Positions 25,492 through 35,080 of a stretch of DNA of 64,000 nt are shown here, piece after piece (position 1 is the stretch's first letter; each line of letters starts with the position of its first letter). The DNA comes from Blastopirellula marina. Its GTDB lineage: Bacteria; Planctomycetota; Planctomycetia; Pirellulales; Pirellulaceae. The stretch lies in contig NZ_PUHY01000016.1 in assembly GCF_002967765.1 (NCBI RefSeq), positions 124,001 through 188,000 of the forward strand. The letters run 5' to 3'. The notes below the pieces were generated by a model that worked only from the letters and a program-made list of their open reading frames with translations, did no database searches and was not told the origin of the DNA. Made by a program: the position numbers and the translations under genes.

Positions 25492-25540
25492 AGCACGTCG
25501 ACGTTGCGTTTTCTCCCTAGCGCGACGTCGACGTGCTTTT
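25492..25540 (+). terminator. rho-independent terminator of dps
   Basis: AGCACGTCGACGT (25492–25504) pairs perfectly with ACGTCGACGTGCT (25525–25537), followed by TTTT. The loop is 20 bases. Confidence 0.88.
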
Positions 25541-25692
25541 GTCATTCTTGGGCATCTCTGCCCGCTGCGATGGACTTGGTTCCAAATTTCTCTTTAATTC
25601 CGCTTGCTTCCTAGTAAGGATTGGGTCGAAACTTCAACGTATGCTAGAAGATACGTGGTTCCACTCATGTACCCCCATCCAGGAAGCTGGGA

Positions 25693-28203
25693 ATGTTTAG
25701 TCAGGGAGAACGACCGATCCCCGGTTATCGGCTGGAAAGATTCCTAGGTCGCGGCCAATTCGGTGAAGTTTGGGCAGCCGACGGACCTGGCGGAACTCTC
25801 GTCGCTTTGAAATTCATCGCCCTGCAGCAGAAGACCGGCATCCGCGAGCTAAAATCGATACAAGCGGTAAAACGGATCAAACACGCAAACTTGTGCTCAG
25901 TGAACGCGATGTGGTTGCTGGGGCAAGACGGAGGGGTTCTCGACGATCACGAAATCGACCTCTTGATTCGCAATCAATCTCGCGAAGCCCCCTCCCAGAC
26001 GCTCGCCATCGAGGCTACGCAAGTCATGCAGAACCCACAATACCTTGTGGTCAGCATGTCTCTCGCCGAAGGGAGCCTTGAAGAGCGGCTTAAAAGCCAA
26101 GGGGAAGGTGGCATCCCGCGCGAGCAATTGATCGATTACATGTTGCAAGCTGCTCGGGGCATCGACTATCTAAATTCGCCTGTGCACAATGTCGGTGGCG
26201 AAATGGTCGGCATCCAGCACCGCGACATCAAGCCTGCTAATCTGCTGTTCGCCGGCGATTCTGTGCTGGTCGGCGACTTCGGCGTCGCGGCCGCTTTCGG
26301 AGAATACGATACCGAAGCGACCAGTGTCGTGGGCAGCTTGTGTTACATGTCGCCGGAATCGATCAAACGGATGCCATCGCATAGCTCCGATCAATATGCC
26401 CTGGCAATTACCTATTACCAACTGAGAACTGGTACGCTTCCCTTCGAGCCGACCGTATCATTCGCCGAGTTAGTCGATATCCACGTTCGCGGCAAACTCC
26501 GTTTCCCACTCGTCACCGATCACGAAAGAGAAGTACTCGCGCGAGCAACTTCGACCGATCCTAAACAACGTTATGCGACCTGCGTCGAGTTCGCCAAAGC
26601 AATCGCCGCTCCGTCTGAGCCCGTCCAGCCGAAAAGTAGACCCCTTCCCTGGCCTGCTCTGTTGGGTGGCAGTGTCGTCGTTCTCTTGCTGGTCGCTGCA
26701 ATCGTGTGGGGAATCTTCAGCAATAATGGCAGCGAGCCAGGGAACAACGATCCTCAACCGCAGCCTCACGCGATTGTCTTTGAGCCAGAACAGACTAACT
26801 ACACCCTTTCGATCGTCCCTACATCACCACGAGATGATCTCGACTCCGATGGTCAATCGGTTGCCGATATCAATCTCTTGCCGACTGACAAAGTACGTAT
26901 CAAAGCAACTTCCACCAATGTCTTATATCAGCCGCTCGATCAAGAGTTCACCTACGATCAACTCGTGAGAGATGACTGGAAAGTCGCGTTGAAACCGATC
27001 GATGCGGCAGCCATGTTGGAGAAAGTGACCGAACTGGCGACCGGAGGGAATTGGGAAGAAGCCCAGAAGCTGTTTTCCACGGCAGCATCGATTTATCCTG
27101 AACTGAAGGATAAGCCAACTCCCGAGACTATCGAACTGCAGGGTGATCCTGATGCCATCACGCACTCACCACGAGATAATCGTATTGCCACAGCCCTCAG
27201 TGGCGATGCAACGAGCGTCCTTGGACTACTGGAACTAGCCGAACCCAAATCGGAGGCGACGCACGTCACCATTTCCACGTTACCAAATCAGATCCACCTT
27301 CCGGATCAGATTCCGTGGGCCGTTTTAATGCAAGACAGCGTAGCGGAGGTGATTTCGCTGGACAAATCGGGCAAGCCATACGAGATCGATCTTGGTCTGC
27401 CAAAAGTCGTCGCGTATCGCCAGATTACCTGCTCCACTCTTTCACCTGACGGTAAATCGATTTTGGTTGGTCAGGACCACCAATCGGTTACGCTGCTCAC
27501 GATTACGACAGGCGACAAGCCGGTGACGAAGTTGTCGATGTCTTCCTTCGCGACGCGAGTCGATGCCGTGGCCTTTGACCCGAGCAGCAAATACTGCTTT
27601 GCAATGGGGCAATCAGGGGACGGCGGACGATGGCCAGCCAATGATGTGAGTGAGGCGTCGGCAACCGATTTTAAGATCGCGGATTTCGACGAAGAGATCA
27701 TTTCGATCCTTCCCCTCTCAGAAAGCGTCTTGTATGTGTTTACCGACAGCCAGGTAATACGTCTGCAGATTCCAACCGATGGTGGTATCGCCAAGTCGAG
27801 CAAGGTCGAGTCACTTAGCTCGCCTCTGTTGACCGCTCGTTTATCGGATGATGGAAAGTTTCTCGCTTACACGACGGAAAATCCCGCCCGACCACTTTCG
27901 ATCATTGAACCCAAAACAGGAACGCTTTCTTCACTTCAACCGCCCGATATCACGGGCGTTGTCGAAGACTTTGATATCTCGTCCGATAGCCGTTGGCTAG
28001 TTTATGTCAACGAGGATGGCGGTCTCTTTGTCATCGACCTGACGAAACAGCCGTTCGTTCCCCAGGGGATCTTGCCTTCCCAAGGGGAGCGAATCAAATT
28101 TGTGCGGCTCTCAATCAACGACGCCGATGTTGTGACCTTATCGGAAGATGGAACGACTACTTGGTGGAACTTCGTCCAGTTGGTGCTAGCCGCTGGGCAA
28201 TAG
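25693..28203 (+). CDS. Ser/Thr protein kinase with transmembrane helix and extracytoplasmic beta-propeller
   Basis: An 836-aa membrane kinase. The Hanks domain (about 12–300) has LGRGQFGEVW, Lys40, HRDIKPAN (His176–Asp178) and Asp195-Phe-Gly, so it should be active. A transmembrane helix (about 320–342) follows. The outer part (about 355–836) has a short linker then WD40/YVTN-like repeats such as ITCSTLSPDGKSILVGQD, VDAVAFDPSSKYCFAMG and LTARLSDDGKFLAYTTE. The ATG is preceded by AGGA. It is convergent with the vWA gene and near the caspase-like gene, whose product also bears a propeller. Likely a sensor kinase; its substrate is unknown. Confidence 0.93.
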   Translation: MFSQGERPIPGYRLERFLGRGQFGEVWAADGPGGTLVALKFIALQQKTGIRELKSIQAVKRIKHANLCSVNAMWLLGQDGGVLDDHEIDLLIRNQSREAPSQTLAIEATQVMQNPQYLVVSMSLAEGSLEERLKSQGEGGIPREQLIDYMLQAARGIDYLNSPVHNVGGEMVGIQHRDIKPANLLFAGDSVLVGDFGVAAAFGEYDTEATSVVGSLCYMSPESIKRMPSHSSDQYALAITYYQLRTGTLPFEPTVSFAELVDIHVRGKLRFPLVTDHEREVLARATSTDPKQRYATCVEFAKAIAAPSEPVQPKSRPLPWPALLGGSVVVLLLVAAIVWGIFSNNGSEPGNNDPQPQPHAIVFEPEQTNYTLSIVPTSPRDDLDSDGQSVADINLLPTDKVRIKATSTNVLYQPLDQEFTYDQLVRDDWKVALKPIDAAAMLEKVTELATGGNWEEAQKLFSTAASIYPELKDKPTPETIELQGDPDAITHSPRDNRIATALSGDATSVLGLLELAEPKSEATHVTISTLPNQIHLPDQIPWAVLMQDSVAEVISLDKSGKPYEIDLGLPKVVAYRQITCSTLSPDGKSILVGQDHQSVTLLTITTGDKPVTKLSMSSFATRVDAVAFDPSSKYCFAMGQSGDGGRWPANDVSEASATDFKIADFDEEIISILPLSESVLYVFTDSQVIRLQIPTDGGIAKSSKVESLSSPLLTARLSDDGKFLAYTTENPARPLSIIEPKTGTLSSLQPPDITGVVEDFDISSDSRWLVYVNEDGGLFVIDLTKQPFVPQGILPSQGERIKFVRLSINDADVVTLSEDGTTTWWNFVQLVLAAGQ

Positions 28204-28231
28204 CGCAGATTACTGTCGCACTGGTGATCGA

Positions 28232-30304
28232 CTAGTTGGCAGTCAGCAGTAGCTCGCCTTCTTTCGGGAAATAAGGCGTCCCCGTTTGGCCGTTATCGTC
28301 GTTCCAACGCATGTATTTATGAATCACTCGAGCCTCTTCTGACTCGGGCCAAAACGCTAGGATGTCGATCAGTTGTTTTCGAGCTGCCGCAGGGCTCGGC
28401 TTGAAATCTTTGCTTGACGCCGCGCCCCAATCACCACACTCGATACCTGCCAGCATCCAATGCGCCCGAAGCGCCATTTTTAGCAGCGAAGCTTCACTGA
28501 ACTCAGTGATCGATTGATACCGACGGACCGCGGCGGCGTAGTCTTTACGAACCAGTAACGAGTAATCCGCTTCGATCTCGGCCTGAAGCAATCGATCGTT
28601 CAGCTCGCGACGGCCATCAAACGCTTTTGTCAGATAGCCAATCGCATACTGCATATTTTCCTTCGCGGAATTCGTTTCACCGATCTCTTCCTGCGTCTTC
28701 GCCATGTTGTAATGGGCACTGGCCAGCAATGTATACGTAAAGGACGTTGCCTCGGGATCTTTCGCCAAAGGATTGAGCAGCTGAAAAGCGGTCTGCAGAT
28801 CGTCTACCCGAATCGATGGTTCTACTGAAATATCGAGCGACTTTTCGATCATATCCATTGCAGAAATCAGACTCGCCTTTTGTTGAGCATCGAGCTTTCC
28901 TAAAGCACCTGGCCAAAACTGACGAAGATCGCTTGCTTGTTCGCTGTTGACCGCCTTAACCAGCAAGCCCATCGGGCCAGCCGCCGCTCGTGTTTCGCTG
29001 ATCGCTTTCATGTAAGAAGCCATCAGCACGTCTTGGGTTCCACTCGCAGCGACCGCAGCGACGGGCGTGTCCGACTTCGGAGTATATAGCTTCGACTGCA
29101 CGTCGAACGAATCGCGAATCACGCGCAAATCGCCGATGATCAGCACATCGGCCCGCAGCCGTAGACACAGTGCTTGTGGCCACTGCGATTGATCGACCGG
29201 CCCCGATTTCAGACGCAGAAACTCGGACTCGATATCCCGACTTGAGACTGTTTTGATCCCCGGCAAACGCCCGAGTGAATATCGCAACTGTGTCGCGAAC
29301 TGGACGCCTGGCTCTTCATGATAGAAGGTCATCGCATCCCATGGCACATGGGGCATCACGGCAACTCGAAGCGACTTCATATCGCCAAATTTATCTTGGG
29401 CACTTTTTCGGACATTCTCGATATCTTTCTCCGTGATTTCCCCCACAAACGCGAAATCTGCTCGAGGGCGTTTCGCCGCACTGGCCACTTTTTCCTTGAT
29501 CTGGGAGAACGACAAATCGAGCATCAGTCCGCCGGTCCGAGACGTCAGTTGCCCCATGAAGTCACGTAGTTTATCTACGGACGCTTCAAACGCTTCCTTC
29601 TCGTCAGCGCGGCTTTCACAAAGTAGTCCGTGAATTGAGATACCTCGCTGATTCGCTAGATTGACCAACGCGTCGGTTTCGTACCAACGCTTCGATTGTG
29701 TCGTCGGTTCGTTAAACGAAGAATCGTAAGGTGGGGCGTCGGTGATTAGCATCAGCCAACGGGTCATTTTCTCGTCTTTCGACCAAGGGAGTTCTTGAAT
29801 GGTCTTAAAGACCGCCAAGTCGACTGCTTCCGGGAAATAGGGTCGACCCGATTGTGGCTGAAGATTCTCGACTAGTGTTTTGAATTTCGCGTCATCCGAT
29901 ACAAAGCCATCCTTCACCCCAACCAATGGCTTTTGACCTTGCCCGCTGTCGGCATAGGCAATCACGGCAACTTCCACCTTACCGTTGGTTGCGCGTTTCA
30001 AGTCGGCAACCACTTGGGGGATCTTTTCTTTAATCCCAGCTAATTGTCCGGTCATGCTCTCCGTGGTATCGACCACGAATGCGATTTGCATTCCGGGGCT
30101 TTCTGGTCGGATGGCGTCTAAGAAGCTTCCTTGAAAAATCCCCATACTCTTGGCATCAGGCGCGGTTCGCACATTGAATATCGAGTCGAGCGCCGCCGCG
30201 GCTCCAGTTTGGGCAAAAATTTGGGACGCGCCGCACAAAACCCCGATAATGGCCAATAGAGCCAATTTACCAGCGGAAAAACGAACGCATCGAAACCAAG
30301 CCAT
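28232..30304 (-). CDS. secreted von Willebrand factor A protein with helical/TPR-like C-terminus
   Basis: I choose the ATG at 30304 (AAGGTG six bases upstream), giving 690 aa and a proper signal peptide (MAWFRCVRFSAGKLALLAIIGVLCGASQIFAQ). The frame is open 97 codons further, but that part overlaps the divergent gene. The vWA domain (about 45–280) has a MIDAS-type DTTES and a later ITDAPPYD, so metal binding is possible. The middle (about 300–440) may be a CsgG/DUF-type domain (VAVMPHVPWDAMTFY, ADVLIIGDLRVI). The end is helical and TPR-like (ASAHYNMAKTQEEIGETNSAKENMQYAIGYL). Likely periplasmic or surface. It is divergent from the caspase-like gene and may share its regulation. Confidence 0.88.
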   Translation of the reverse strand: MAWFRCVRFSAGKLALLAIIGVLCGASQIFAQTGAAAALDSIFNVRTAPDAKSMGIFQGSFLDAIRPESPGMQIAFVVDTTESMTGQLAGIKEKIPQVVADLKRATNGKVEVAVIAYADSGQGQKPLVGVKDGFVSDDAKFKTLVENLQPQSGRPYFPEAVDLAVFKTIQELPWSKDEKMTRWLMLITDAPPYDSSFNEPTTQSKRWYETDALVNLANQRGISIHGLLCESRADEKEAFEASVDKLRDFMGQLTSRTGGLMLDLSFSQIKEKVASAAKRPRADFAFVGEITEKDIENVRKSAQDKFGDMKSLRVAVMPHVPWDAMTFYHEEPGVQFATQLRYSLGRLPGIKTVSSRDIESEFLRLKSGPVDQSQWPQALCLRLRADVLIIGDLRVIRDSFDVQSKLYTPKSDTPVAAVAASGTQDVLMASYMKAISETRAAAGPMGLLVKAVNSEQASDLRQFWPGALGKLDAQQKASLISAMDMIEKSLDISVEPSIRVDDLQTAFQLLNPLAKDPEATSFTYTLLASAHYNMAKTQEEIGETNSAKENMQYAIGYLTKAFDGRRELNDRLLQAEIEADYSLLVRKDYAAAVRRYQSITEFSEASLLKMALRAHWMLAGIECGDWGAASSKDFKPSPAAARKQLIDILAFWPESEEARVIHKYMRWNDDNGQTGTPYFPKEGELLLTAN

Positions 30305-30422
30305 GACAAACACCTTGCTCAATCGCCGCCAGAAAAGAGTCAAAAATTCACTGGCCAAAAATTCGTTGGTCATTGTAAACTTCATCCCAGCGACTGGGGA
30401 ACGTCTATTCCGAAAGAGCGTG

Positions 30423-33400
30423 ATGCCCGATTTGGTTCGCAAATTCATCTTCTTATTCCTTCTGAGTGTCCCAGCGCAACTCTGCGCGCAAGTCGACTTG
30501 CCTTCTGAGAGTATCCTGCCGGGACAGGCATCGTTGCCAACTTTCTCGCACGATTCCCTCCCCTTGGAAGCGGAAGTGCCGGGCTTGCCGGTCACAACGC
30601 CTGCGAAAAACGATCAAGACCACCTTGCAGAATCTCCGAGCGATGCAGCTCAACTACCTGGCGAGGAACAACTTCCCCAGTTTGAAGTCGTACAACAAGT
30701 AGCCGTACCAGAAGATCCTCCTTGGCTACGGTTAAGCCTAAGCGGCCCCACCGCCCCTCTCCAAACCGTGTGCTTTACACGCGACGGAAAGCATCTCTTG
30801 GCAGGTGGAAACGACAAGATGGTGCATAGCTGGATTGCTGCTCCTCGCCAAGCTGGTCAACCGCAACGTTGGATATACGAAACGCCCGTTCGATGGCAAG
30901 TACAGCGAGCAACACGGGGTGACATCCACACGATTGCACCGCTACATGGCAAATTCGCCTTCGCTGGAATCGGAGCCTCAGCCTTGACGGGCGAAATTGT
31001 CTTGGCGGATGAAGGACGCATGGCTTACGAGCGAACATTGTTCGACGTCGACAAAGGGGCCCGTTCCCAGATTCTCGACCTGACCGCGTCCCGATCGCAT
31101 CTGTTCAGTTTGGATTCCGAGGGAAACATACAAGCCTGGACCGCCAATCCGCAGACCGGCAAGTGGGAATTCTCACTGGTTCCAGAGCCGAAGGACGCAC
31201 TAAAGGATCCCAACGGATCGCTGCGGCCTTGGCGATTGCGAGGAAGCCAGCTTGCTTCAAGTGATAATGGCATCCTCTACTTCCCTGTCGCCGTTCGCAC
31301 TGATCAAGGTATTCCCTACTGGAGAATCGGTCGCTGGAAGGAAAAGGGCACGGCAACGCTCGTAACAGCCATCGTACAAGAATTCCCTGGGGGCATCGGA
31401 GCGATGGCATGCGATGCGTCGGGCCAACGAATCGTTGCCGCGGACATCAGCGACGCTAGTCGGCTTGCGTTAGCCGATACGAAAAACGGAGCGTACTCTT
31501 CGTCAACCGTGACGAATGCCAATGTCCGCGACGTTTCGATTTCCGCGGATGGTATGAAGGTGGCTGCAATTCTAGCGAAATCGCCTCAAGGACCATTTGA
31601 ATTGAAAGTTTGGAATTGGGCGAACAATGCCCAACCCTCTTTACTTTCGACGATTTCGCTCGATTCTGTCGCGACTTCCTGCGCTTTCCGCCCAGATGGA
31701 AAGTACCTCGCCGTTACCCAAGAACAAGCTGTCGATGTCTACGAAATTGCACAGCTTGACAAAGCCGTTCGCCTGACCACGTCTCTGATCACCCCGGGCA
31801 AGGTCGCGTTCACACTTGATGTCGATTACCGCCTAGTAATTCAACCGCAATCCGACAACGGTGAAACGGTCGGTTTCGATACCATGAAGCGGCAGTATTC
31901 CGTTCCCCAACCGACACCTCCCGTGGTTCCTGCGAATCCATGGTCAGGCACATGGTCACTGCGACAGCAAGCCGTCGACCGAGGGACAAAGTATGTCTAT
32001 CAGATCATGCAGAACAATCAGGTCTACTGTGAGATCCCCGAATCGATTCTCGGAACATCAAGAATTACGTCGGCATGCTGGTTAGCTCGCGGAGAGCGAC
32101 GAGAAGTCCCTTCGTGGATTGTTGTGGGAACCGTGGGTCGAAATCACGCGTATCTCCTCGATATCTCGGATCCGAAGAACGTAACCGTCGTCCGTGAATT
32201 CCGCGGCCACTCTTCGGCGGTGCGAAGTGTGGGGGTTTCGGTCGACCAACGTTACTTAGCGACGGCCAGTGATGATGGGCTGGTAAATCTCTGGAAACTT
32301 ACCGAGAAAGACGCAGCTTCCGAAATCCAGAACCTCTGGGGAGCGGAGTTTGAGATCGTCGAGAACCAATTAGTCGTTCGAAATATCATTGCCGACGGAC
32401 CGCTTTTTTACCGAGGCGTACGTGAAGGAGACGTGATTCATTCGGTCGGAGTTCGTAATGACTCAAGTGATGACCAAGCAGCCAGCGGTGAGAAAACCAT
32501 CGAAAAGGCAGATGAAATCGTCAACGTCTTACAGGAAGCAACCGGTGAGACGATGTTCCGCTTTCAAATTACGCGCAATGGTACCGCCCAGAAACCGTTC
32601 TTCCTTCACCCGGCGTGGCAACCGTTGGCCTCTTTGGCAATGACCGCACAACGTGAATGGGCCTTTTGGACGCCATATGGCTATTACGATGCTTCGTTTA
32701 ACGGGCATCGCATCTTCGGTTGGCAGATCAACAAGGGAATTGACCAGGTACCCGAGTTCTTCCTGGCTGCCGAACTCCGTCAGAAACTTGAAAAACCGCG
32801 CGTCATGGAACGCCTATTACCGGCAGGTAGTTTGTCGGAAGCGATGAAGGTTGCCAAAGCGACGGTCCCGTTCGATCTTCATCATCGCTTGGAAGCGTTG
32901 GCCTCACTACGCCCCCAGGTCACCATTGAGACGCCGACCACAGACCAACGACTCACCGATGCGGCGACCTTTTTGGAAGCAACCATTACGGTGCCGCCAG
33001 GTGCAGAGTTAGTTCCCCCTAAGGCATTTGCCAACGGGGTTCCCGCTTTAGAGCTCATTTCCCTGGAAGCGTCTCCCTCGGATTATCTCACGAATGACGA
33101 GCATAAGTTTCGTTGGCGAATGCCCCTACCCCCTGACGAACGAATTCGCTTTGACGTGGTCGCCGGGACTACCGACGGGATCTTGGCTTCGCAGTCGCTC
33201 ACGACGTCGCGGAGCGTTCCAGAACCAGTTTCACCGCCCCGCATCTTCGTGATCGCCGCCGGTATCAGCCATTACGACGACCAGCAGATCCCCCAGCTGG
33301 ATTTTGCAGCGGCAAATGCGCGGGCATTCGTCGATACCATGGAGAAGTACGCGAAACAAGCGAAGGTTGAAACAATAGTTCTAACCGATTCCAGCGTTAC

Positions 33401-34022
33401 GCAGCCTCTTTGGAATGTGGCAGCCGATAGTATGTGGCAACGTCTGCGTGACACGGCTCGTCCGCAGGATGTCGTGTTATTCTTCCTCTCAGGACACGGT
33501 GTTCGAGATGTCGAAACCAAGCGGTACTTCTTCCTGACGAGCGATAGCCGTTTCGCCGATGTCGCTGGTCGGAGGTACGAGCGTTGCATTTCATCCGACG
33601 CGTTTCAACAATATTTCGCTGGGCTCCCCTGCCGGAAGGTTGCGATCCTCGACACCTGCCACAGTGGTGCCATACAGCCATTACGTCAGGATGATTTAAA
33701 AGTCATGCTGCGGGCAATGGAAGAAGATGTCATCCTTACGATTACCGCCTCGGAAGGAGATGAAGAAGCGTTCGAGTCACGCGATCGCAAACTTGGTCGT
33801 TTTACCGCGCGATTAGTTGAAGGACTATCCGGCCAGGCCGATCTGATTGAATATGGTGGTAACGGCGATGGCCAAATCACTTTGAACGAAGCCGCGCAGT
33901 ATGTAGAAGCGACCGTGCCCCAAGATGCCGCGGCCGCTGGCCAATCGCAACATCCTTCGATCTTTCCCCGTGATCTGTTTCCCTTGATTAATATTCCACT
34001 TTCAATCAGCGAGGCCCCGTAG
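30423..34022 (+). CDS. secreted WD40–PDZ-like–caspase-like protease
   Basis: The start is the ATG at 30423, which opens a signal peptide (MPDLVRKFIFLFLLSVPAQLCAQ); 1199 aa. After an acidic linker, WD40-type repeats span about 90–630, the last being FRGHSSAVRSVGVSVDQRYLATASDDGLVNLWKL-like. A PDZ-like segment (about 648–715, RGVREGDVIHSVG) follows. The C-terminal part (about 938–1190) is a caspase/metacaspase-like C14 domain with the catalytic dyad intact: His1025 in LSGHGV and Cys1079 in DTCHSG. An EF-hand-like NGDGQITLNEA lies after it, suggesting calcium control. Such proteases cleave after Arg/Lys in metacaspases; its specificity is unknown. It is unusual for being exported. Confidence 0.92.
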   Translation: MPDLVRKFIFLFLLSVPAQLCAQVDLPSESILPGQASLPTFSHDSLPLEAEVPGLPVTTPAKNDQDHLAESPSDAAQLPGEEQLPQFEVVQQVAVPEDPPWLRLSLSGPTAPLQTVCFTRDGKHLLAGGNDKMVHSWIAAPRQAGQPQRWIYETPVRWQVQRATRGDIHTIAPLHGKFAFAGIGASALTGEIVLADEGRMAYERTLFDVDKGARSQILDLTASRSHLFSLDSEGNIQAWTANPQTGKWEFSLVPEPKDALKDPNGSLRPWRLRGSQLASSDNGILYFPVAVRTDQGIPYWRIGRWKEKGTATLVTAIVQEFPGGIGAMACDASGQRIVAADISDASRLALADTKNGAYSSSTVTNANVRDVSISADGMKVAAILAKSPQGPFELKVWNWANNAQPSLLSTISLDSVATSCAFRPDGKYLAVTQEQAVDVYEIAQLDKAVRLTTSLITPGKVAFTLDVDYRLVIQPQSDNGETVGFDTMKRQYSVPQPTPPVVPANPWSGTWSLRQQAVDRGTKYVYQIMQNNQVYCEIPESILGTSRITSACWLARGERREVPSWIVVGTVGRNHAYLLDISDPKNVTVVREFRGHSSAVRSVGVSVDQRYLATASDDGLVNLWKLTEKDAASEIQNLWGAEFEIVENQLVVRNIIADGPLFYRGVREGDVIHSVGVRNDSSDDQAASGEKTIEKADEIVNVLQEATGETMFRFQITRNGTAQKPFFLHPAWQPLASLAMTAQREWAFWTPYGYYDASFNGHRIFGWQINKGIDQVPEFFLAAELRQKLEKPRVMERLLPAGSLSEAMKVAKATVPFDLHHRLEALASLRPQVTIETPTTDQRLTDAATFLEATITVPPGAELVPPKAFANGVPALELISLEASPSDYLTNDEHKFRWRMPLPPDERIRFDVVAGTTDGILASQSLTTSRSVPEPVSPPRIFVIAAGISHYDDQQIPQLDFAAANARAFVDTMEKYAKQAKVETIVLTDSSVTQPLWNVAADSMWQRLRDTARPQDVVLFFLSGHGVRDVETKRYFFLTSDSRFADVAGRRYERCISSDAFQQYFAGLPCRKVAILDTCHSGAIQPLRQDDLKVMLRAMEEDVILTITASEGDEEAFESRDRKLGRFTARLVEGLSGQADLIEYGGNGDGQITLNEAAQYVEATVPQDAAAAGQSQHPSIFPRDLFPLINIPLSISEAP

Positions 34023-34245
34023 CTTGCCGCTTTCGATCGCTTGTTTCGAATCTCTTCAGTCTCCTTGCATAGGTAGATGGGATGAATTTGTCGAAAGCGG
34101 GAGAACCTATCTTGGTGGTTTGGGGTCTACTTCGGGAAATGGACTGCGCGTGCCTGTCAGCGCGCAATTGATGTATTCATTCCGTTCTTACCGCTCGCGT
34201 CACGCGGGCCAGGTTTCTCACGCTCATCACCTCAGGAGGTCTCCG

Positions 34246-34452
34246 ATGCCGTGTGACTGGAAGAATCGTGTCTGTGAACTTCTCAATCAAGTCACTCAGC
34301 CGATGCGTGAGGCATGGTCTGGACAGCGTATGCATGTCACTGTGCCTGTCTCGAACTTACGAGGTCAACGATTCAATCCGGTCAATTCACCTCCGGCGTG
34401 GTTAAGCCGGCGTGCCAAAATGCCTGCCCAACGGGGTGGACCTCGCACTTAA
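34246..34452 (+). CDS. small hypothetical protein, 68 aa
   Basis: ATG at 34246 with a perfect AGGAGG six bases upstream. The product is basic with two early Cys (MPCDWKNRVCELLNQ) and a Pro/Arg-rich end (WLSRRAKMPAQRGGPRT). Unrecognised. It lies alone after the caspase-like gene. The ribosome site makes a real gene plausible, but there is no family support. No other gene is visible between 34023 and 34641. Confidence 0.45.
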   Translation: MPCDWKNRVCELLNQVTQPMREAWSGQRMHVTVPVSNLRGQRFNPVNSPPAWLSRRAKMPAQRGGPRT

Positions 34453-34641
34453 GTTTTACGAGAACGGTTTTCTTTCGACCGGCACCTCGAGAGAAAAGTT
34501 TTAGAACGGCAAGGTCTGCCGCGCGCCGCACGGACCAGAAGGTGATTGGCCTTGCGATATTTTGTTCGGAAGCATTGCTTTCGGATCAAACGTTTTCGCT
34601 TTGTACTTGCGCAGGCCAATAAATACTATTACTGACCGAGT

Positions 34642-35073
34642 TCATAGTCCTGTATAGAATCGCACCACCGCGGCGACAAGCCACCAGATGGGCACAAAAT
34701 TGAGTCCCACGAGAAACCAGACTGGCTTTTGACGAACGATTGCCAGTAAGCCACCGCACGTTAGTCCAATGAGCGGCGAAATCCAAATCTGCTGAACAAA
34801 ATTCAGTTGCCCGGCCCACTGGATTTCGTACGCGAGCATCACGCAAATTAGAACGATCAAACCGATCCCGTCTGCCCATTGGATGCGAAACTCACCATCT
34901 TCATCCGAAGTCACCAGTTTCAGAAACGGATAGCAAAAAAGAATCAACAAACATCCCACGCCGCATCCTTCCAACGTTTGCGGGGCGCATCCATCCCACC
35001 ACCACGGCTCGGTTTGTGAACGATCGTCCGTCGGATGTCGGGATGGTTGTTCTTCGGGCAAGGGACCGTTCAC
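34642..35073 (-). CDS. small multi-pass membrane protein, 143 aa
   Basis: An unrecognised protein with an acidic, Trp-rich cytoplasmic-looking start (PWWWDGCAPQTLEGC) and four hydrophobic segments: GCLLILFCYPFLKLV, IGLIVLICVMLAY, WISPLIGLTCGGLLAIV and FLVGLNFVPIWWLVAAVV. The start is a GTG only seven bases after the recQ stop, without a good ribosome site, so it probably depends on translation of recQ. Function unknown. Confidence 0.7.
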   Translation of the reverse strand: MNGPLPEEQPSRHPTDDRSQTEPWWWDGCAPQTLEGCGVGCLLILFCYPFLKLVTSDEDGEFRIQWADGIGLIVLICVMLAYEIQWAGQLNFVQQIWISPLIGLTCGGLLAIVRQKPVWFLVGLNFVPIWWLVAAVVRFYTGL

Positions 35074-35080
35074 TAACTAC

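Noticed and set aside
30150-30422. Extended N-terminus of the caspase-like gene
   Set aside because: It would overlap the vWA signal-peptide coding region on the other strand and place the clear signal peptide internally.
30305-30595. Extended N-terminus of the vWA gene
   Set aside because: The upstream 97 codons have no good ribosome site, overlap the divergent caspase-like gene, and bury the signal peptide seen from the ATG at 30304.
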